The notes beneath the pieces are model-generated. The model had not been told where the DNA came from. It saw nothing but the letters and a program-made list of their open reading frames with translations, and made no database searches. Below, in pieces: positions 19,019 through 26,621 of a stretch of DNA of 36,398 nt (its first letter is position 1; each line of letters starts with the position of its first letter). The DNA is from Streptomyces lycii (GTDB lineage: Bacteria > Actinomycetota > Actinomycetes > Streptomycetales > Streptomycetaceae): NCBI RefSeq assembly GCF_009735685.1, contig NZ_WHPN01000285.1:1-36398 (forward strand). Reading direction: 5' to 3'. A program made the translations under genes and the position numbers.

Positions 19019-19864
19019 TCAGTCCGCCGGGCCTGCGGCCCCGGTGGCGCTCGTGGCCAGCAGTTCTCCGTCGATGACGGTGACCGCCCGGCCGGAGAGC
19101 AGGGTGCGTTCGCCGCGCAGCACCGTACGGACCAGGCCGGTACGGGCGGAGACCTGAAGCCCGGTCAGCTCCTCACGCCCGGTACGGGCCGACCAGAACG
19201 GGGCGAGCGCGGTGTGGGCGCTCCCGGTGACCGGGTCCTCGTCGATGCCGACGGACGGGCCGAAGACGCGGGACACGAAGTCGTAGCCGCCCCCGGTCTC
19301 CTCGGCGGCGGCTGTGACGATCAGGGCCCGGTCGCTGAGCCGGGCCACCGCGGCGAGGTCGGGCGCGAGGCCGCGCACGGTCCTCTCGTCGGCCAGCTCC
19401 AGCAGCAGGTCGCCGACGGGACCGGTGTCGTGGGCGGTCAGGATCTTAGCGCCGAGCGCGGCGGTGGCGCCCGGGGGGACGTCGATCGCGGTGAGCGGGG
19501 CGGTGGGGAAGTCCAGGGTGATGACGCCGTCCGGACCGGTGGTGGCGCTGAGCACGCCGCTGCGGCTGGCGAAGCGGACAGTGCCGGTGGTGGCTCCCGT
19601 GCTGTGCAGGATGTGGGCGGTGGCCAGCGTGGCGTGGCCGCACAGGTCCACCTCGGTGGTCGGGGTGAGCCAGCGCAGCGCCCAGTCGGCGTCGCCGCCC
19701 GGGGGGAGCGGGTGGGCGAAGGCGGTCTCGGCGAGGTTCACCTCCGCGGCGACCTGCTGGAGCCAGTGCGCGTCGGGGAATCCGGCGTCCTCCAGGAGGA
19801 CGACTCCGGCGGGGTTCCCGGCGAAGGGGCGGTCGGTGAAGGCGTCGACGATTCGGATCCTCAT
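19019..19864 (-). CDS. PhzF family phenazine biosynthesis-like isomerase
   Basis: A 281-residue protein with the diaminopimelate-epimerase-like fold of PhzF. Catalytic E46 lies in NLAETAF; the DLCGHATLATAH and DEDPVTGSAH motifs that shape the active site are both present. Phenazine PhzF isomerises trans-2,3-dihydro-3-hydroxyanthranilate, but most family members sit outside phenazine clusters, as here, and their substrates are unknown. The ATG at 19864 gives the standard N-terminus MRIRIVDAFTD. A TACGGT sequence lies 6 nt upstream on this strand with no ribosome site, so the mRNA is probably leaderless. Confidence 0.92.
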   Translation of the reverse strand: MRIRIVDAFTDRPFAGNPAGVVLLEDAGFPDAHWLQQVAAEVNLAETAFAHPLPPGGDADWALRWLTPTTEVDLCGHATLATAHILHSTGATTGTVRFASRSGVLSATTGPDGVITLDFPTAPLTAIDVPPGATAALGAKILTAHDTGPVGDLLLELADERTVRGLAPDLAAVARLSDRALIVTAAAEETGGGYDFVSRVFGPSVGIDEDPVTGSAHTALAPFWSARTGREELTGLQVSARTGLVRTVLRGERTLLSGRAVTVIDGELLATSATGAAGPAD

Positions 19865-20478
19865 GGGCCGACCGTAGGCCCGGGTGGAGGGCGCGGGCCA
19901 AAGCCAATTCAGGGAAAGTGGCTCCCTCACGGAGGCACGGACCGCGGGTTTCGGGGCCACCGGGGGCCGGGTCCGGGCCGGGCGGGGGCCACTCCGCGCC
20001 GCGGCCGTGGTGCGGGACGCCGTACCGCGGCGGTCCGGGAGCCGAGCCGCCGTCGGGACTTCGTCGCCGTACGCCTTGGACCGGTCCCCGGGCGGGACTC
20101 CGTGCGCCGTTGAGCCAGGAGTCGGGGCCGGGGCCCCGGGGAGCCGGGCTCTGTGCGGGGACTGCTCCCGCCCGCGGGAGGCGGGTCCCGGCCGCCCGGA
20201 AGGGCCGGCTGCCCCAGCCGCCGGAGGACCCAGCTCCGGGGAACCCGCCCGCCGGGGAGCCCACCTGGCCACCGGTCGGGGAACCCAGCTGCCGGAGTGC
20301 CCCGCCCCGGGGCGCCGGCCGCCGGTACCGGCGTGGGCGGAGGCGTACGCGCCCCCTGTGCGCGCTGGCTCTCCTCCGTAGGGAGGAGTGCCGGGCCGGC
20401 CCCGCACAACCATGGTCGGAGCCGAGGATGCGCCGTGCCGGGGATGCCCCGGCCGCCACGGAATGATGGGGTGGGAAC
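19865..20478. other. Long GC-rich stretch without a supported gene (614 nt)
   Basis: Open frames cross this stretch on both strands, but none has a ribosome site, a family match or normal actinobacterial amino acid composition. At 20205-20300 there are imperfect repeats around GGGGAACCC and CCGGGGAGCCC (on the other strand GGGTTCCCCG blocks), which read as Gly/Ser/Pro repeats on the - strand. It may be a decayed gene or slippage-expanded spacer. Promoter sequences of the two divergent flanking genes must lie at its ends. Confidence 0.45.
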
Positions 20479-21033
20479 GTGCCGAACCGTATGCCGCCCG
20501 TCTCCGTCGCCACGCGGGCTCCCGCCCGCCCCCACACGGAGGCCCGCCCGGACCCCGACGCCGGTCCCGGCCTCCGCCCCGGTGCCGGGCAGGACCCGGT
20601 GACCGCTGCCGCGCGCCGCCGGGCCGTGCGCGGCGGAGACCGGCAGACCGACACCGCGCACCTGCTGCACAGCCTGCTGGACCTCGACCCGGACGTGCGC
20701 TCCGTGCTGGAGGAGGGCGCCTGGCGGGTCGACCGGCTGCTCGGCTATCTGGTCCAGCGCACGATCGGTTACGGCCTCCGCTGGCGCCGTACGGCCGAGG
20801 GATCCGCCGTCGCGCCCCGGGGGCGTCCGGGCGGTGAGCCCCTGCTCTCGCCCGTGGCCGCGGCGGCCGTGGAGTCCGCGGCGGCGCGGGCCCGTGCGCG
20901 CGGGGCGGACCGGGCGGACGGCCGGGACCTGCTGGCGGCGCTGGCCGCCGACCGGGAGTGCCGGGCGGCCGAGGTGCTGCGCCGGAGCGGGGTGGACACC
21001 GAGCTGCTCGTGCGCCGCCTGGGCGGCCGCTGA
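20479..21033 (+). CDS. Clp N-terminal repeat domain protein
   Basis: A 184-residue protein. The first ~40 residues are Pro/Ala/Arg-rich. The rest resembles the double ClpA/ClpC N-terminal repeat: TDTAHLLHSLLDLDPDVRSVLEE and, about 80 residues later, ADGRDLLAALAADRECRAAEVLRRSGVD. There is no ATPase module, so it is not a chaperone; such stand-alone proteins may act as adaptors or peptide-binding modules, which is inference. GTG 20479 and ATG 20491 are both possible starts; neither has a clear Shine-Dalgarno. It ends 67 nt before the first EamA gene, which has its own promoter. Confidence 0.75.
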   Translation: MPNRMPPVSVATRAPARPHTEARPDPDAGPGLRPGAGQDPVTAAARRRAVRGGDRQTDTAHLLHSLLDLDPDVRSVLEEGAWRVDRLLGYLVQRTIGYGLRWRRTAEGSAVAPRGRPGGEPLLSPVAAAAVESAAARARARGADRADGRDLLAALAADRECRAAEVLRRSGVDTELLVRRLGGR

Positions 21034-21065
21034 GGAGCCGCCCGGTCGGGTCATGCGTCTCGATG

Positions 21066-21094
21066 GTGACGCTCCTGTCGGCCCCTGGCATGAT
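21066..21094 (+). promoter_or_regulatory. Promoter of the first EamA transporter gene (leaderless)
   Basis: GTGACG (21066-21071), a 17-nt spacer and CATGAT (21089-21094). The -10 ends 6 nt before the ATG at 21101, so transcription starts at or next to the start codon. Confidence 0.6.
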
Positions 21095-21100
21095 GTCCGG

Positions 21101-22093
21101 ATGCTCGACTCTCAGACGAGGAGCGCCGGGCTCACGCTCGCGCTGGTGTCCGCGTTCGCCTTCGGCGGTTCCGGTGTCGCGGCCAAACCACTGATCGAAG
21201 CGGGGCTCGATCCGCTGCACGTGGTGTGGCTGCGCGTCGCGGGTGCCGCCCTGGTGATGCTCCCGCTCGCCCGGCGCCACCGGGGGCTGCTGCGCAGCCG
21301 GCCCGTACTGCTCGCGGGATTCGGCCTGTTCGCCGTCGCCGGTGTCCAGGCCTGCTACTTCGCGGCCATCGCCCGGATCCCGGTGGGGGTCGCGCTGCTC
21401 GTGGAGTACCTGGCTCCGGCACTGGTGCTCGGCTGGGTCAGGTTCGTGCAGCGGCGCCATGTCACCCGGGCGGCGGCCCTCGGCGTCGTCCTCGCCGTCG
21501 GCGGCCTGGCCTGTGTGGTGGAGATCTGGTCCGGGCTGCGCTTCGACGCGGTCGGTCTGCTGCTCGCTCTCGGCGCGGCCTGCTGCCAGGTCGGCTACTT
21601 CGTGCTCTCCGACCACGGCACCGACGGCGGCGACGGTGCGGACGCCGCCGACCCCGTCGGGGTCATCGTGTACGGACTCCTCGCCGGTGCCGCGGTGCTC
21701 ACGGCCGTCGCCCGGCCCTGGGAGGCGGACTGGTCCGTCCTCGCCGGCCGGGCCGACCTGGGCGGCACCACCGTGCCCGCGATCCTGCCGGCCGTCTGGG
21801 TGGTGCTGGTCGCGACGGTGCTCGCCTATCTGACCGGTGTGCTCTCCATCCGCCGGCTCTCACCGCAGGTCGCGGGCGTCGTGGCGTGCCTGGAGGCGGT
21901 CGTCGCGACGGTCCTGGCCTGGGTGCTCCTGCGGGAACACCTGTCGGCGGCCCAACTCCTCGGCGGGTCCCTGGTCCTGGCGGGTGCCTTCATCGCCCAG
22001 CGCTCCGCGCCGCGGCCGGACGCGGGCCCGGTGGCGGGCGGCACGCGGCCCTCCCGCCGGAGCCGGTTGCCCTCCCGGCGGCCCGCGTCCTAG
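21101..22093 (+). CDS. EamA/DMT family transporter (first of three)
   Basis: A 330-residue inner membrane protein with ten predicted hydrophobic helices in two EamA repeats, the drug/metabolite transporter pattern. The first helix carries LALVSAFAFGGSGVAAKPLI and the second repeat the typical VVACLEAVVATVLAWVLLREHLS. Members export amino acids, nucleosides or other metabolites; the substrate cannot be read from sequence. The ATG at 21101 is supported by a promoter whose -10 ends 6 nt upstream (leaderless mRNA). The C-terminal 25 residues are basic and Pro/Arg-rich. Its stop codon TAG forms the first half of the -10 element of the next unit. Confidence 0.9.
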   Translation: MLDSQTRSAGLTLALVSAFAFGGSGVAAKPLIEAGLDPLHVVWLRVAGAALVMLPLARRHRGLLRSRPVLLAGFGLFAVAGVQACYFAAIARIPVGVALLVEYLAPALVLGWVRFVQRRHVTRAAALGVVLAVGGLACVVEIWSGLRFDAVGLLLALGAACCQVGYFVLSDHGTDGGDGADAADPVGVIVYGLLAGAAVLTAVARPWEADWSVLAGRADLGGTTVPAILPAVWVVLVATVLAYLTGVLSIRRLSPQVAGVVACLEAVVATVLAWVLLREHLSAAQLLGGSLVLAGAFIAQRSAPRPDAGPVAGGTRPSRRSRLPSRRPAS

Positions 22094-22096
22094 AGT
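22067..22096 (+). promoter_or_regulatory. Promoter of the leader peptide/second EamA unit
   Basis: TTGCCC (22067-22072), an 18-nt spacer and TAGAGT (22091-22096). The -10 element overlaps the stop codon of the upstream gene and ends 7 nt before the ATG at 22104, so the transcript should start at that ATG. Confidence 0.65.
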
Positions 22097-22103
22097 TCCG
22101 ATC

Positions 22104-22145
22104 ATGCATTCGCCCTCGCGTCCTGTGCCGCCTCCCGCCGCCTAG
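22104..22145 (+). CDS. Putative leaderless leader peptide (13 codons) upstream of the second EamA gene
   Basis: ATG 22104 to TAG 22145 encodes MHSPSRPVPPPAA. It lies 7 nt after a -10 element (TAGAGT), the ideal place for leaderless translation. Residues 9-11 are Pro-Pro-Pro, a sequence that stalls ribosomes and is relieved by elongation factor P. The last codons and the stop lie in a hairpin (22127-22154) ahead of the transporter gene. This layout resembles ribosome-mediated attenuation leaders. Expression of the peptide is inferred, not shown. Confidence 0.45.
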   Translation: MHSPSRPVPPPAA

Positions 22146-22154
22146 GCGGGCGGC
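22127..22154 (+). promoter_or_regulatory. Attenuator-like hairpin spanning the leader peptide stop
   Basis: GCCGC (22127-22131) and CCGCC (22135-22139) pair with GGCGG (22145-22149) and GCGGC (22150-22154), leaving a 3-nt bulge CTC and a GCCTA loop. The stop codon TAG (22143-22145) is at the loop. An alternative perfect 12-bp palindrome CCGCCTAGGCGG (22138-22149) overlaps it. A ribosome stalled on the leader would block this fold. Confidence 0.45.
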
Positions 22155-22256
22155 CGCACCCGGAAGTACCGGCCCGGTGTTCACCCGGGCCCGGTCGTCG
22201 CTGCCCGCAGACGCCTGCACGCGACCACCGCATCCTCACTTCCGCGGAGACCACCC

Positions 22257-23252
22257 ATGTCGAATGCGTCCTTGCCCGCCCTTGGCCTGCCCGTCGGCCG
22301 GGGCCTTGTCTGTCTGGCCGTCGCCGGTGCCGCCTGGGGTACCGCCGGCGCGGCGGCCGCCCTGGTGTACCGCTCCAGCGACCTCGGCCCCGTCGCCCTG
22401 TCCTTCTGGCGCTACGCGGGCGGGCTGCTCCTGATGCTCGCCGTCGCGGCGGCCCGGTCGGCGGGCCGTTCCCGCTCCGCACGGGCGGGAACGCCGCGGC
22501 CGTCCGGGGCCCCGGCCGAGCCGCGCCGCCGGCGGGCCCTGCGCATCCTCGGCACCGGCATCGGACTGACCGTCTTCCAGACCTGCTACTTCGCCGCCGT
22601 ACAGCAGACGGGCCTCGCCGTCGCCACGGTCGTCACGCTCGGCACCGGGCCGGTGCTCATCGCGCTCGGCGCACGGCTGGGCATGGGAGAGCGGCTCGGC
22701 GCGGGCGGAACGGCCGCCGTGGCGGGGGCGCTCGCCGGGCTCACCGTGCTCGTCCTCGGCAGCGGCGGCGGTACGGTCGCGCCGCTGGGCGTGCTGCTGT
22801 CGTTCGTCTCGGCCGCCGGGTACGCCGCCGTCACACTGCTCACCCGGTGGCTCGGCCGGGACGGCCGGGGCGCCGACCCGTTCTCGACCACCGCCTGGGC
22901 CTTCGCGGTCGGCGGGATCTGCCTGCTGCCGCTCGCCGCCGCCGAGGGCCTGCTGCCCCAGACCGCCGACGCCGGGCGGGTGCTGGCGCTCCTCGCGTAC
23001 ACCGCGGCCGTGCCGACAGCGCTGGCGTACGCCCTGTACTTTGCCGGCGCGGCCGTCGTGCGGGCCGCGACGGTGTCGGTGATCATGCTGATCGAGCCGG
23101 TGAGCGCGGCCGTCATCGCGGTGCTGCTGCTGGGGGAGCGGCTCACGGGGGCGACGGTGCTGGGCACCGTGCTGCTGCTCACCGCGGTGACGGGTCTGGC
23201 GGTGGCGGAGGCGCGGCTCGCGGCCGCGCGGCGGGCGGCGCCGGCCGGCTGA
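22257..23252 (+). CDS. EamA/DMT family transporter (second of three)
   Basis: A 331-residue membrane protein with ten hydrophobic helices in two EamA repeats: [20 protein letters not shown] and [17 protein letters not shown] in the first, [20 protein letters not shown] and a final helix in the second. A basic loop of about 25 residues (~70-95, many R and P) sits between helices 2 and 3. It is clearly a different subfamily from the neighbouring transporter. ATG 22257 has GCGGAGA as ribosome site. The 111 nt between the leader peptide stop and the start hold the attenuator-like structure, suggesting substrate- or translation-dependent control. Confidence 0.9.
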   Translation: MSNASLPALGLPVGRGLVCLAVAGAAWGTAGAAAALVYRSSDLGPVALSFWRYAGGLLLMLAVAAARSAGRSRSARAGTPRPSGAPAEPRRRRALRILGTGIGLTVFQTCYFAAVQQTGLAVATVVTLGTGPVLIALGARLGMGERLGAGGTAAVAGALAGLTVLVLGSGGGTVAPLGVLLSFVSAAGYAAVTLLTRWLGRDGRGADPFSTTAWAFAVGGICLLPLAAAEGLLPQTADAGRVLALLAYTAAVPTALAYALYFAGAAVVRAATVSVIMLIEPVSAAVIAVLLLGERLTGATVLGTVLLLTAVTGLAVAEARLAAARRAAPAG

Positions 23253-23315
23253 CGGGCCGGCGGGCGGAGTCCCGTACGCCCCCGCCCTGCCGCCCCCGCG
23301 GCTCCACCGCCTCAA

Positions 23316-23368
23316 CGCCCCGCCGCCCGCCGCTCCGGCGTGAGCGGGGCGGCCGGGGTGGCGGGGCG
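23316..23368. terminator. Hairpin between convergent genes
   Basis: CGCCCCGCC (23316-23324) pairs with GGCGGGGCG (23360-23368); inside it CCGCT and AGCGG can pair again. It lies in the 123-nt gap between the convergent EamA and flavoprotein genes and could serve both. Confidence 0.4.
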
Positions 23369-23375
23369 GGCGTCG

Positions 23376-24029
23376 TCAGGCCGTGGCCGCCAGGTAGTCC
23401 GGGAGGGCGGGGGACGGGTCCGCGGGGACCGGGGTGCCCAGGGTTTCCGAGACCGGGACGACGCCGCTCCAGTACGGCAGGTCCAGGTCCGCCGGGTCGT
23501 CGTTGGGCCCGCCCGTGCGCAGCTTCACGGAGACCTCCCGCAGATCCAGCGCGATCACCGCCGTGGCCGCCATCTCCTTGGCGTTCGCCCGCCGGGAGTC
23601 CGCGGAGCGGCCCGGCACCACCTGCTCGACCAGGACGTCCAGGGCGGCGGCGCGCTCCGCCTCGTCCAGGACGTCGCGGGCGGTGCCGTGGACCACGACG
23701 GAGCGGTAGTTCATCGAGTGGTGGAAGGCGGACTTGGCGAGCACCAGGCCGTCGACACGGGTGACGGTCAGGCACACCGGGATCCCGTCCCCGGCCGCGC
23801 CCGCCATCCGCAGCGGCCGGGAACCCGTCGATCCGTGGACGTACAGGCGCTCGCCGGAGCGTCCGTACAGCGTCGGCAGGACCACCGGCCTTCCGTCGCG
23901 GACGAACCCGAGATGACAGAGATATCCCTCGTCGAGGATCGAATGGACGAGCGCGCGGTCGTAGGAGGCCCGGTCCCGGCCGCGGGTGGGCACGGTCCGT
24001 TCGGTGGGTTCGTACATTTCCTCGGACAT
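23376..24029 (-). CDS. Pyridoxamine 5'-phosphate oxidase family protein (NimA-like flavin-binding split barrel)
   Basis: A 217-residue protein of the FMN-binding split-barrel type. Residues ~15-80 hold the typical start: DRALVHSILDEGYLCHLGF, RPVVLPTLYGR and LYVHGSTGSR, as in the NimA/COG3467 branch. It is unlikely to be PdxH itself, because the sequence around the phosphate-binding site differs; a flavin- or PLP-binding reductase is more likely. ATG 24029 was chosen because GGAG lies 6 nt upstream; ATG 24041, four codons earlier, has no ribosome site. It is divergent from a MocR-type regulator with overlapping promoters, which makes it the likely target of that regulator. Confidence 0.85.
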   Translation of the reverse strand: MSEEMYEPTERTVPTRGRDRASYDRALVHSILDEGYLCHLGFVRDGRPVVLPTLYGRSGERLYVHGSTGSRPLRMAGAAGDGIPVCLTVTRVDGLVLAKSAFHHSMNYRSVVVHGTARDVLDEAERAAALDVLVEQVVPGRSADSRRANAKEMAATAVIALDLREVSVKLRTGGPNDDPADLDLPYWSGVVPVSETLGTPVPADPSPALPDYLAATA

Positions 24030-24058
24030 TGCGTTCTCCATTGCACTAGTGCATAATA
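24029..24058. promoter_or_regulatory. Overlapping divergent promoters with palindromic operator
   Basis: Rightward promoter: TTGCGT (24029-24034), 17-nt spacer, CATAAT (24052-24057), 7 nt before GTG 24065. Leftward: TATTAT on the - strand (24058-24053) with a poor -35. The two -10 elements overlap. A perfect 12-bp palindrome TGCACTAGTGCA (24042-24053) covers the rightward spacer and the leftward start site, so one bound protein could block both. Confidence 0.65.
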
Positions 24059-24064
24059 TTGTTT

Positions 24065-25396
24065 GTGCTAGGAGAATATCGGATCCAGGGGCGGCGCGCA
24101 GCCGATATCGCCGCGAGCGTGGAGGAGGCCGTCGGCGCGGGCGACCTCGCGCCCGGCCGGGCCCTGCCGCCGCTGCGGGAGCTGGCACGGGAGCTGGGGG
24201 TCAACCCGAACACGGTCGCCGCGGCCTATCGCACCCTGCGCGACCGCGGTGTCATCGAGACGGACGGCCGCCGGGGCAGCCGGATCCGGGCCCGGCCCGC
24301 GAGCACGGCCCGGGAATCCCTCCGGGTCGAGACCCCGCCGGGCGGCCGCGACGTCTCCACCGGCAATCCGGACCCGGCCCTGCTGCCGCCGCTCGGCGAG
24401 GCGCTCGCCGCGGCCGCCCGCCGCTACGCCGCGCGGCCCACGCTCTACGGCGCCCCGGACGCCGGCGACGATCTGCGGGCGCTCGCCCGCGAGGCCTTCG
24501 ACGCGGACGGCGTGGCCGGCGGGCCCGTCGCGGTGACCTCCGGCTCCCTCGACGCGATCGAGCGGGTGCTGACCGCCCGTCTCAAACCGGGCGACGCCGT
24601 CGCGGTCGAGGATCCGGGCTGGGGCAGTCTGCTGGACCTGGTGCCCGCGCTCGGGCTGCGCGCGCTCCCCGTCGCCGTCGACGACGAGGGCCCGCTCCCC
24701 GGGGCGGTGGAGCGGGCGCTGCGGGAGGGGGCTCGCGCGCTCGTCGTGACCTGCCGTGCCCAGAACCCGACGGGGGCGGCCCTGACGGCGGGGCGCGCGG
24801 CGGAGTTGCGGACGCTGCTCTCCGGGCATCCGCGGCTGCTGCTCGTCGAGGACGACCACGGCCACGGCATCGTGGACCTGCCGCTGCACCCGCTCTCCGG
24901 CTGTGTGCGGCACTGGGTGCTGGTGCGCTCCACCGCGAAGGCGTACGGGCCCGACCTGCGGCTGGCGGTGCTCACCGGCGACCCGGTGACGGTCGACCGG
25001 GTGCGTGGCCGGCAGCGGCTCGGGCCCGGCTGGGTCAGTCATCTGCTCCAGGACACCGTCACGCATCTCTGGCGCTCGGGGGCCGTCGACGCCCGCGCTG
25101 TCGCGCGGGAGTACGACGCGAAGCGCGACGCCCTGGTGCGGGCCCTGCGCGACCGGGGCGTCACCGCGTACGGCCGCAGCGGCATGAACGTCTGGGTGCC
25201 GGTCCCCGACGAGACGGGCGCCGTGGCCCGGATGCTGCAGTCGGGGTGGGTCGTCGCGCCCGGGGCCCGGTTCCGGATGCGCGCGCCCGCCGGGGTCCGT
25301 GTCACCGTCTCGCCGCTGGCCGCCCGGGACATCGAGCCGGTCGCCGAGGCGCTGGTGGCGGCGGCAGGCTCGGCCCCGGCCGGCCGCTACGACTGA
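24065..25396 (+). CDS. MocR-type regulator (GntR DNA-binding domain fused to an aminotransferase-like domain)
   Basis: A 443-residue protein. Residues ~5-75 are a GntR winged helix (LPPLRELARELGVNPNTVAAAYRTLRDRG). From ~95 on it is a class I aminotransferase fold that binds pyridoxal phosphate as a ligand. The PLP lysine is K292 in STAKAYGPDLRL, and NPTG and EDDHGHG are present, so cofactor binding is likely. MocR proteins sense PLP or its amino acid adducts and usually control the divergent gene, here a split-barrel flavoprotein. GTG 24065 was chosen because CATAAT ends 7 nt upstream (leaderless); TTG 24059 is possible. Its last codons lie in a 17-bp tandem repeat. Confidence 0.9.
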   Translation: MLGEYRIQGRRAADIAASVEEAVGAGDLAPGRALPPLRELARELGVNPNTVAAAYRTLRDRGVIETDGRRGSRIRARPASTARESLRVETPPGGRDVSTGNPDPALLPPLGEALAAAARRYAARPTLYGAPDAGDDLRALAREAFDADGVAGGPVAVTSGSLDAIERVLTARLKPGDAVAVEDPGWGSLLDLVPALGLRALPVAVDDEGPLPGAVERALREGARALVVTCRAQNPTGAALTAGRAAELRTLLSGHPRLLLVEDDHGHGIVDLPLHPLSGCVRHWVLVRSTAKAYGPDLRLAVLTGDPVTVDRVRGRQRLGPGWVSHLLQDTVTHLWRSGAVDARAVAREYDAKRDALVRALRDRGVTAYGRSGMNVWVPVPDETGAVARMLQSGWVVAPGARFRMRAPAGVRVTVSPLAARDIEPVAEALVAAAGSAPAGRYD

Positions 25397-25467
25397 GCCG
25401 CCGCTACGACTGAGCCGCCGCTACGACTGAGCCGCCGCTACGGCTGAGCCGCCGTTACGACCGGGCC
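25383..25467. repeat. 17-bp tandem repeat, five units
   Basis: The unit GCCGCTACGACTGAGCC is repeated exactly three times (25383-25399, 25400-25416, 25417-25433), then once with one change (25434-25450) and once with more changes (25451-25467). It starts within the last codons of the MocR gene, so each unit copies the gene's end (Arg-Tyr-Asp-stop), and reaches the stop codon of the convergent EamA gene. Confidence 0.9.
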
Positions 25468-25472
25468 TGCTG

Positions 25473-26546
25473 CTACGACCGGGCCGGGCGTGCCCGTGGG
25501 CGGGTGAGCGCCGCGCCGGCCAGCACGACCAGGGCGCCGACCGGGGTGTTCCACGTCAGGGTCTCGCCGAGCACCAGCACTCCGGCCGCCGTCGCGATGA
25601 CCGGGATGAAGTACGTGACCATCTGGGCCGTCGTCGGGCCGACCTCGGCGACCAGCCCGTACTGCAGCAGGAAGGCGACACCCGTGCCGAGCGCCCCGAG
25701 CGCGGCGACCGCCAGCAGCGGCACCACCGGGAAGGACGACGGCAGCGGGCTGAACAGCGCCGCGGCCACGGTGAGCTGGGCGGTGCCGGCCAGCAACTGG
25801 GCGCCGGACAGCGCCAGGTGCGACTCGGTGCGCGCCGCCAGGGTGCGCCGGACGTAGATCCAGCCCACCGCGTAGCTCGCCGAGGCCGCGAGCGCCATCA
25901 GGGTGCCCGCCGGGTCCTGGCCGGAGAAGCCCTGCCAGGCACCGAGCACGGTGAGGACACCCGCGAAGCCCAGGCCCAGTCCGGCGACCCGGCGCCGTCC
26001 CGGGCGGTCCTCCGAGAGCGCGACGAGGGACAGCAGCATGCCCCACAGCGGGGTGGTGGCGTTGCAGATCCCGGCGAGCGTCGAGGAGATCGTCAGCTCG
26101 GCGTAGGAGAACAGGGAGAACGGGAGGGCGTTCAGAAAGAAGGCGGCGACGGCGGTGTGCCCCCATACGCGGGCTCCGCGCGGCAGCCGCTCCCGGCGCA
26201 CCGCGAGCGCGGCGAGCAGGACGGCCGTGCCGAACGCCATCCGGCCGAAGGTGACCTGCAGGGGTGCGTACCCGGTGGTGCCCACCTTGATCAGCAGAAA
26301 GCTGAAGCCCCAGATGAGGGAGAGCACGGCGAAGCGGATCCGCCAGTCGACGGCGGGGCGGCGCGGGCGGGTTGACGCGGCGGCAGGGACGCCGGAGGCG
26401 GCGGGGGCGGAAGCGGAAGCGGAGGGAGCGGGCGCGCCGGTGCCGGGAGCCGGGGCCGCGGTGGTCCCGGGAGCGGGGGCTGTCGCCGTGGCGGCGGGAA
26501 CGGGAGGAGCGGCGGGGCCGGGCCGCGGCGGGAGGAGGCTGGACAT
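25473..26546 (-). CDS. EamA/DMT family transporter (third of three)
   Basis: A 357-residue membrane protein. The first ~65 residues are a Pro/Ala/Gly/Ser-rich soluble tail, unusual for the family. Ten hydrophobic helices in two EamA repeats follow (FAVLSLIWGFSFLLIKVG, LFSYAELTISSTLAGICNATTPLWG, YFIPVIATAAGVLVLGETLTW). ATG 26546 was chosen because a CATCGT -10 lies 7 nt upstream with TTGTCC 18 nt before it; GTG 26555 is an alternative. It is divergent from a LysR regulator over 75 nt, which is the usual arrangement of an exporter and its regulator. Substrate unknown. Confidence 0.9.
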   Translation of the reverse strand: MSSLLPPRPGPAAPPVPAATATAPAPGTTAAPAPGTGAPAPSASASAPAASGVPAAASTRPRRPAVDWRIRFAVLSLIWGFSFLLIKVGTTGYAPLQVTFGRMAFGTAVLLAALAVRRERLPRGARVWGHTAVAAFFLNALPFSLFSYAELTISSTLAGICNATTPLWGMLLSLVALSEDRPGRRRVAGLGLGFAGVLTVLGAWQGFSGQDPAGTLMALAASASYAVGWIYVRRTLAARTESHLALSGAQLLAGTAQLTVAAALFSPLPSSFPVVPLLAVAALGALGTGVAFLLQYGLVAEVGPTTAQMVTYFIPVIATAAGVLVLGETLTWNTPVGALVVLAGAALTRPRARPARS

Positions 26547-26621
26547 GCGGTCCACGATGCGGCCGGACGACTGCTTAGGACAAGCGAGACTTTGTGGCCG
26601 TCACCGCTTAGTGTTGCTTAC
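26547..26621. promoter_or_regulatory. Divergent promoter region between the third EamA gene and the LysR gene
   Basis: Leftward on the - strand: TTGTCC, 18 nt, CATCGT, then 7 nt to ATG 26546. Rightward: TAGTGT (26609-26614) ends 7 nt before ATG 26622. Between them ACAAG...CTTTGT (about 26580-26596) forms an imperfect inverted repeat of the size of a LysR-type box. Three GCTTA words occur in this short stretch. Confidence 0.5.

Noticed and set aside
19884..20381. Possible + strand gene in the long gap before the Clp-N gene
   Set aside because: No Shine-Dalgarno, no promoter-like element, no family match and composition dominated by G, A, R and P.
19019..21616. Continuous - strand frame of 865 codons running through phzF and the region upstream
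   Set aside because: Only the last 281 codons match PhzF. The upstream part has low-complexity composition and crosses the Clp-N and EamA genes antisense.
23376..24029. PdxH (pyridoxine 5'-phosphate oxidase) as the identity of the split-barrel protein
   Set aside because: The sequence follows the NimA/COG3467 pattern and lacks the typical PdxH C-terminal signature, so a specific PdxH call is not supported.
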